Shown: piece after piece, positions 39,801 to 48,800 of the stretch
How positions within the stretch are numbered: the stretch's first letter is position 1
Layout: each line of letters starts with the position of its first letter
Position numbers and translations under genes: made by a program
The notes under the pieces: model-generated
What the model saw: only the letters and a program-made list of their open reading frames with translations
Database searches by the model: none
Told to the model about the DNA's origin: nothing
NCBI GenBank assembly: GCA_903813345.2
Contig: CAIIXF020000011.1
Coordinates: forward strand, 18,833,754 to 18,897,753
Direction: 5' to 3'
Length of the DNA: 64,000 nucleotides
DNA from: Owenia fusiformis
Lineage: Eukaryota; Annelida; Polychaeta; Sabellida; Oweniidae

Positions 39801-42800
39801 GCTTTATGTATTTCTTCATTTCAATCCTCATAACTACACCTTCATGTATATCTATAGGCCTATCTAAAAATATATTTAAATAATCTTATTCCTGTTTTAT
39901 CTTTGGTAAAATGTCAAGTATGCATCATGTAATGTTTGTCCTCTAATTGATCTCCTCCCTTGGAATAAAGTCAATTAGACCAGGTCAAGTACCTTTTATA
40001 GCTGTGGTCTTTCATCAGTTGGGAACTATAATCCACTTTCAGAATGTTAAGTTATTGATCAGCATCAGTAGAGGTTGGAATCATTAGCAGTTGTGTCAAA
40101 ATGACATCATTTATTGCCATGTGTAGGTGTGTATATTATAGGTATATGGAAGGTCTATGCGAATCAATGTAAATCCATTATAGGTTATAAGGTTATTCCA
40201 GATTAATGTGACACTATTACCAATACCTATGAAGAAAATGTCATCAATTGAAGGCCTGTACAGAAAATGACATCATGTACAGAAAATATCATGATATGTT
40301 ATACCTATATCAAGATTGACATCATATTCCTATATACAAAATATCTTCATATATTCATCTTACAAAAAAGAAATGTACATGGAATTGTCTAAAGTATGAT
40401 ATCATACATAATGGAGAAAATAAAGTGTTTAATAGAAATGGTTAAAGGTCTCTTCTACAATAACAGGTGCATAACATTGAAAGAGTGAAAAGTAATAGAT
40501 GGTCTTTGTCATTCTGTTATGCAAGCTCGGAGAGAATAGAAAAAAAGCAATATGATGAGATATTTTGTCTCTAGTCTGGGGGCAGTTAACTAATATGCAA
40601 TAGTGGGAGTTGACATTTAATGCAGCACCTGGTCTTCCTTTCATTGTTACATCATGAAGATTAAAATAGATTAAGGTTGGCAAAGTGGGAAGATTCTATT
40701 AGCTAGGTTAAGGAGGCTAAAGTGGCGCCAATGTTAGAGTAGGATATCATCGAAATAATAGGCTGGTTTACTGGTTGTAGTCAATATTTTGAATCTCCTT
40801 TGTACATATGATGTTCGGTTTCCAAAACACTCATTGAAAAGTTCTTTCATCCAGCCATTGACTATAATGTATTGAATAGAACAATAGAAAGGTGTATGAT
40901 GTAACAAAGGGAATAGGCTGGCATTAGGTAGATTCATCTTATTGTATTGATAGTATATATATTAAATGCAGCGATATCCCCAGCATTAAAGCAAGTGGGC
41001 GCAGCACCCATCTGAGATTTTGAAAATAGGCTCGCACCCAGCTGGAAATCCATTTGCACCCACTTGAAAATGAGAAAAATCATGAAAATGGGCATATTTT
41101 GACCAGTTTTGGTTTAAATTGTAAAATTGAGAATTTTGCACCCACCTGAGAAAAAATCCTGGGGAGATCACTGAAATGTATGTTTGATTATTATCTCATT
41201 GCAGCCCCTCACCTTCAGCAACCCCTCATCATACATCATCCCAAGACATGCATTCAAGAATAGAGCTTTACGCAAACAGGTGAGTTGATTTCTATTTCCT
41301 CAATGGTAGCAGCATAAGAAAAACAAGGCATTAACATGCAAAATGTCACCACCTGCCATTTGTTATAGACGCCTGTTACAGACGCCGAATGCGGAACACC
41401 AACCACTGTCCATAAAAAGTTTGAGACTTAACAATATGTCGCTACTTCTGGTGGTGAACTCTAGTACCACATTAAGCATTAAAACCAACAAATGAATACA
41501 ATGTACATTATATGTGACATATACTATATGTAATATTTTATAAACTAAACCCATCAATATCAAGATTAACTATTCATTCCATGTGTATTATAGACCTCTA
41601 GAGGGTTATAATGCTGTACATGTAACCTTTTAGGCTGAATGAAATGCATCCTTAACGAACATGCTTCGCTGCTAACGCAGAAAGTGAAATATCCTTGAAC
41701 ATATGATGAATAAAATTATTAATTTGAAAAAGAAGATAAACAATTGTTGTTATTAAGCAATATGATTATAGTGCTAATCTGTGGCTGCGTTAGACAACAT
41801 ATACAAATAGCACATGATGTTAAATTAATCAAGAAGTTGCTATGTTACGTAATTAGATTTATGCTAAATAGACTCCTTAATGATAATTGTGTCATTCATT
41901 CCAGATTGGCTGAAGTGGAGCAACGTCAACACAGCTCTGCAGAACCAGACTCGTAAGTTACACACTTAACATGGCTTTTTGGGCATCATTTTGGAAGAAT
42001 ATGATTTGGTAATTTAAAAAATTCATAAAAGTTTGTTGTGTCATAAGGATTTATCCATGGAGGGGCCTTGAGTTTAATTTGCTTGTACAGTGTAATAGTA
42101 TATGTGTTTCAAATGGTATACATGTATTGCATATCCTGGAAGGATGTATGCAGGGGCGTAGCCAGCTTTCAGTCAGCGGGTGTGATCGCCAAAAAAATTT
42201 GGTTTTCAGTCAGGGTGGTGCGATTGTGGCATAAACAAACCAAAAAATTAAGATTTATCTTGAATTTTACAAAAATTGAGGCAACTTCCTTCAAATTGAG
42301 CTAGAAGCTTCAAATAAAAAGCATTTTAAAGCTATTTTCTTCTTCTTTTCATGGTTATACTTTTATTGGTTATGGGCGGGGTGGGGTGCACCCATCGCAC
42401 CCCCCTGGCTACACCTATGATATGCATAGTTTATTTCGTAGGAAGAAAGAGTCTCCAAGTCCAGGCTTAAAAATATACCCTAAACGCCCATCTTTCCTAC
42501 TGTGTTGATTTGATTATATATAACATGTACATGTACATGGTAATCAAAACTGATTTTTATATGCAGATTAAGTGTTCAATTGAGAAAGTGCAACTTTTTG
42601 AAATTGGGATTCCTATTTTGGCCTTCATTTGATCGAGTCCTCTGAATTTCTTAAATTATTGATAATATGCAAGAACAATTTTTCCTGTATTGCCACTCTA
42701 TCCACACAAAAAATGTTTGTGAAAATTTCTTCATAATTGACAACGCTATTCTAAAACAAGAGGGTAATGTTTTTTGGTCACCCTGTATATAACACTGCTT

Positions 42801-45800
42801 TTAATGTGTCTCATTGTTTTTTGGCAGCCTGGTACTAATTCGACTAACCATGTATGTACACTTTAACATCCAGTTTTATTTACATTTCCATGTTTTCTCA
42901 TGTGTCTTTTCATATATTCAATTTCTTATACATTTATTTTCAATTTTGATGCCTTATTTTGTCTTTTGTAGAATGACTTTAATTACCTAGACACATTTTT
43001 CTGTTCAGTTATTCGTATGGCATCTTTCTCATTACAGAAATGATTTTTTACAGTTTTCTGTCTGTTGTGTGTCTTTATTTCCTTTCCAATGGTACATTTC
43101 TTTGTGCTTGTTAGTGTATGTTTCCATAGATTGCACATGAGTGTTTTATACCATTTTGCGTGTCCTCACATTGTAGCTTTAGATATGTACAATATAGTAT
43201 GAAAATGGCCATAGACATTGATTGAAATACTTCATTCTTAACAACATATAAAAGAAACAACTGCTCCTGTTTCTCTAATCCCTTTAGATTACCTGAACCA
43301 TAACTTTAAAAGTACCAAAAAGTGTTGGCCAGTATTGAGACATATATACAGTATTGCCTTCAATTCTGATGAAATGAAAACAGAACTATTTAGCATTAAG
43401 CATCATATACGAGGGTTGATCATAAAGTTCTCATAATACCTCTCTAATTTCTTTATTCTTCAATATTTTCCTATGAAATTTTCACAGAATGTGCAGCATG
43501 GAATGTTTTATTAATCCAGCAAACAATATTTAGAATAACAGAAACATTAAAAAAGAAATAGTTGCCATAGTAACTTGACTTCAAGGCACCCGGGGCAAAT
43601 AAATAAGCTAGCTAGAATAGCCCCCATTAACAATGTTTAAAGACATAATAAAATGTCAAATAAGCTATCAAACACATTAAATTGTCAAATAATATGGGCT
43701 CTTGACTATTGTGAACTATTATAATGGTAATGTGAATTGTGTGATCTCATAATGGATCATTGTTATGCTTCATTAGAAGTGACTGTTAGACCCCATTACT
43801 GTTTTGTCAAATATCCTGAGGAAAATTGATTTTGCCCCTTCAGTTCATTTTGAACATGTACAGACAACACACAGGGTGTAATTTTTTTGATATCTTAGCA
43901 GTATATTTGTTTTAGATCATGTTTAGTCTGACCAAAGGATCTTAGAAACTTAACATGACATTTTATCAGTATGAATTTATTTTTCTGAAGATCTCAGCAT
44001 CTATTGCATTCTCTCACCCAGTCATTTCTGATCATTAGCTTTGAGTCTCAAGACTCTGGTATCACATCTAATTGAGCATGAAAGCATCCCCTATGACATC
44101 ACACAATTTACACGATCGATTTATTTAATTGTTAAAGCACTTTACAACATATTCAAGTTAACATTTTAACGTGTTTGGTAATCCATGAGAGTTTATTATG
44201 TATATAAACATGGTTAATTAAGCTCATTTTCTCAATTATTTTTATTTGCCCCGGGTGCCTTGACTTCCCGTTACTATGGCAATCGTTTCTTAATTAATAT
44301 TTCTGTTAAACTAAAAAAGATCTGCTGAATTAATAAAACATTCTATGCTGCACATTCTGTGAAAATTTCATGAGAATATATTGAAAAATAAAGAAATTAG
44401 AGAGATATTATGAGAATTTTATGATCAACCCTCGTATATTCAGCTGAATTTAAAACCTATAAATGTTCATATACATCATTTATAACATCTTTATTTCTCA
44501 TCTTTTTCTAAAGCACCATTTTGCCCTTGAGTGACTTTAAACATATACATGTACATCTTTTAAGCACCCTCAGCACAAAAAAAGATTTTTACTCAAATTA
44601 TTTTATTACATGCAGTATAATAAATGACAATTCATGATCTAAGTCAAACAGTTTACTGATTCCTTGTTCATTATAACAGTATCCAGTTATGATAATTCCA
44701 TGTTCATTATAACAGTATCCAGTTATGATAATTCCATTTCTGTAACTAAATTTTGATAATTTACAGTAATTCTTCAACCATTGATTAACACTTGGAGATT
44801 GAGTTTACTTTAACATCAAATTATGAATACAGTACAATTTAGGAATGAAACTAGAATAAATAGAGAAATCAAACTTTATGGGCAAGACTCACACCTCTCT
44901 ATAAACTATAAATGTGACTTGCTTAAATGACTAAGGACAGAATAAATCATTTACACTTATCCAAGTGGAAAGTTTTGGAGGTGTTCCACTTACATGACAG
45001 TTAATGGGAAAAGGTAGTCTGAAAACTGTTCCACTTTAGAAATGTTCCATTTTCAGAGATGTTCCACTTTACAGGTTTTACTGTATAACCAGGAACTTAG
45101 TCCATCATAACATTTCATGGTTCTTGTGTTTAGGGAAGATGAACATCAGTTGATTGCCCAGTATTGCCAAAGTCTGAATGGAGAGCATGGGAGCAACAGT
45201 CAGCTGAAAAGCCCCATGCAGATCATGATGGCCATAGACTCAGAGCAACGTGGGGAACTCCAGTCAATGATACATGACCTGGAGGAGGAGAATAAAAATC
45301 TCCAGGCAGAGTATGATCGATTAAAGATGGCGCAACAGGAGGAAGACACAGGACAAAGCTTCCAGGTAAGGAGATTCTATGAAAAAAAATTTTGTTTAAT
45401 TTTTTGTATTTTGATAAAAAGTATTCACATGTCTGATTTTAATAGGATTAAATTGATTTAACAATTTTGAATATGTGTCTTGAGAGGTTAGGTCAGTGAG
45501 AATTTGTTTTTTCGAGTTGTTCAGTATTTATTTTCATGAAGCTAAAATCTCGTAATATACACTGTTGCTCATAGATATGGAATATTAAATTTGGCAGCTC
45601 AGAATTAAAAGTTTGGAGTAAGAGAACATTTATTTGGAGTTGGCTCAGACATTTATTTTCTAGGCAAATCATAACCACATATTTCGCCTGCAAATCAACA
45701 TTTTTTAGAGAAAAAATATTAACATTTAATTTTTAAAAATTACTGTTACTTGAACAGGGGTATGGTAAGAATTTTGGCATTTTCAAAATACCCCGATCCA

Positions 45801-48800
45801 AATCGTCCTGTAAAACAGATCAAACAAGATGAACATCTGGTCATGAAGATTGAAGTGTCCTCTATCCAATTATCGCACTAATATGTGTTATGTCCTCTTT
45901 GTACTGCAATCAGAGCATCAACCCTACGGGACCAGCATTGAATGAAACATCTGGCCTTTCAAAGTGAAATAAGGCCCCATTCCTCAATCTTGGCAGTGCG
46001 TAACGTGTCTAAATTTTGAGGTGGGGGTCCAAGTCACGAATCTCATTACCAAGGTCGTCCCACATTTGCTCTGCATTAGCCTGATTGGCTGACTTTTGTG
46101 CCCATGGTGGCTGGTCCACATTGCCTGCCCTGATGTAATCCAACACGATGCCACTAGCATACGCAACAGCATGATCATTCTGCTGTTGAGTGTTGCCCCA
46201 AAACACTCTGTTTACATATGGTACTTGATGGAGGTCCAAAAGGTCAATTTACCCTGAAATTATGTTTGGGAATCACCAAGGGGGTGCTATTTCGGTAGTA
46301 CTGCTCCAAACAACCTCTGTAATACTGCTCCAAACATAAATAGGGTCGCCTTCATGGACTGCTACATCAGTAAGTGTCCTTATTGTCTCTTTCCCCTGGT
46401 CTACGACAGAAACGAACACAATTATCAACTTTGTGGAGGACGCATCTTATTTCTTCACATGCTGTCATATGACACCAAAGATTAGGTCCAACGTTTTGGT
46501 GCTTTCCAGCCCATTGACGGCACCTTTCTTTGTTATCATCAGTCAGCTGTGGTCTCTTTAAAGGTCTCATGGCCTTTCATCGGTTATAAATAAATCACTG
46601 GTTGTCTATAGCTCTGAAACGCGGGTTTTGAGGTGAGACAGCCATTCATCTCGTAGACTACTGGTTGACTTAAAGCGATTTTGATAACATAAATGGAGCT
46701 GTTGGTGGTCTTTTCTTACCTTTTTCTCTCTAGGGCTACTATTACTGTGACCTGGAGTCATATCATAGCCTTTGGTACCACTACAAAATTTTAGAGACTG
46801 TTCCTGAAACATCCCTAGGGTCCTGGCAATGGCAGTTTGTTTCATGCCAGAGAGCGCCATCCCTATGACCTGCCATGCTCTTTTTCGCTTATTCTATGGG
46901 GCATGCCTTCTAAAAACCCTTCTAACTCTAAATTAAATTTTTATAAAATGTGCACAATGATTACAACTAAGATTTGGACACCTCTTTCAAGTTACCAATA
47001 TCATGATGTCATGGGGTCACCTTAGTGAATACAAGTTTAATCAACCATAAATGTTTTAACTTTTCATACCAATCAGTTTTATATGCAAAACTGATGAGGG
47101 AATGAGAACACATTACAAATTTTAATGAAAATGTTATAATTTTGTAGAAATTCCATCGAACAGTTCGTATCTATAAAATATTCCATATTTATGAGCAACA
47201 GTGTATGTATATTGTATTATAGTCATAACATACACCATCAAAAGCTATATGAATGCCATCTATTTAAAGTGTTTAGAACTATAATTGATTGAATTAATGT
47301 GGTACCGTTGAAACTAATCCAATAAAAAGTCATATTGAAAGACCCAACTTCTTTGTTATAGGTGGATGATTCTGATGCTGATACTAGCAGAGATACAGAA
47401 ATGATTGCTGAGGCCAAGTTGCTAAGGCAACACAAGGGGAGGCTAGAGGCAAGGATGCAGATACTGGAGGACCACAATAGACAGTTAGAGGCTCAGTTAC
47501 AAAGACTAAGACAACTGTTAGACCAAGTAAGTTTTACACATGAGACAATTGCAAACACTTTGGAAATTGATAGGTGCGCAAATAGTGAAAGTCCACCACT
47601 ATGTATTACCACAAAATAGTGAAAGTACAGCACAGTGTATTACCACAAAATAGTGAAAGTACAACGCAATGTATTACCACAAAATAGTGAAAGTACAGCA
47701 GTGTATTACCACAAAATAGTGAAAGTACAGCACAGTGTATTACCACAAATTAGTGAAAGTACAACGCAATGTATTACCACAAAATAGTGAAAGTACAGCA
47801 GTGTATTACCACAAAATAGTGAAAGTACAGCACAGTGTATTACCACAAATTAGTGAAAGTACAATGCAATGTATTACCACAAAATAGTCAAAGTACAGTG
47901 GATTCCCAATTGGCATCAAAATGAAAATCCTGAGTTTTTACTGTTTTTCTATTCCAGCCGAATTCAGATGCTCCAGTGATCGTCCGTCAAAGTCATTACT
48001 CATCTCAACAATCGTCAAATGCTTCTTCCCAGAGTTCCCTGAATGGTAGCCTTCCTCGTCCTAGGTTCACTCCTACCTTACACCAAATGAATGGACACAA
48101 CAAACCTTCCAATGGTGAGTGCTCAGTCAGGACAATAGAAACAACCACTATTCAATTTCCTATAATCCCCCACAAAAGAAAATTGGCTTCCAGATCACAA
48201 TTCAATGAAGCTTGATTTTCCTGCAAAAAGCTACTTACATGGTGGTTTAAAAGGCAAATGAACCAGATCATTGAAAATGTCTATTTTATACCTAATCATA
48301 TCGTACAAATAACTTATGTTATGTAATGCTACTTGGAATATCTACAATACATAAATGCTGTACTTACCATGTTAACATAAACTTACATGTTATTGCAGAA
48401 GACTCCACTAACCCAGCAGGGGAATCCAAGCCAAAGGAAGATGCTGAGTTGGAAACTGTCATGAAAGAGCTCAACGATGCCTTCCCTCCCCCTGAACAAA
48501 ATAAAGGTGGGAATTTGATTTTTAAATGGGCAAAGTTAAATAAGATTATCATAAAGATGACATATTTTTGAGTTACTAGCCTGTAAGTAGTATTCAAAAT
48601 GAGGAAACATGACATTTTGTTCATTGGAATTTAATTGCTACTTACATGTGGATATTGAGTTTGTTTATTATACTCACTATGTTACTAACATTTGTAATTT
48701 TGTTATGATCTCCAACTTTTTTGTGGATAGTGTTCAGCATTCTGCAGTCGGCATCTGTAACAATTGGTAGGTGGTGACATTTTGCATGTTAATGCCTTGT

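Larger units (their letters stand above)
41953..45133. other. Dystrophin intron (3.2 kb)
   Basis: Contains a MITE (42151-42419), a candidate 24-nt microexon (42828-42851) and a foldback mariner-type element (43408-44436). A ~39-bp sequence ending TATGATAATTCCAT is duplicated in tandem at about 44664-44742. Confidence 0.75.
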
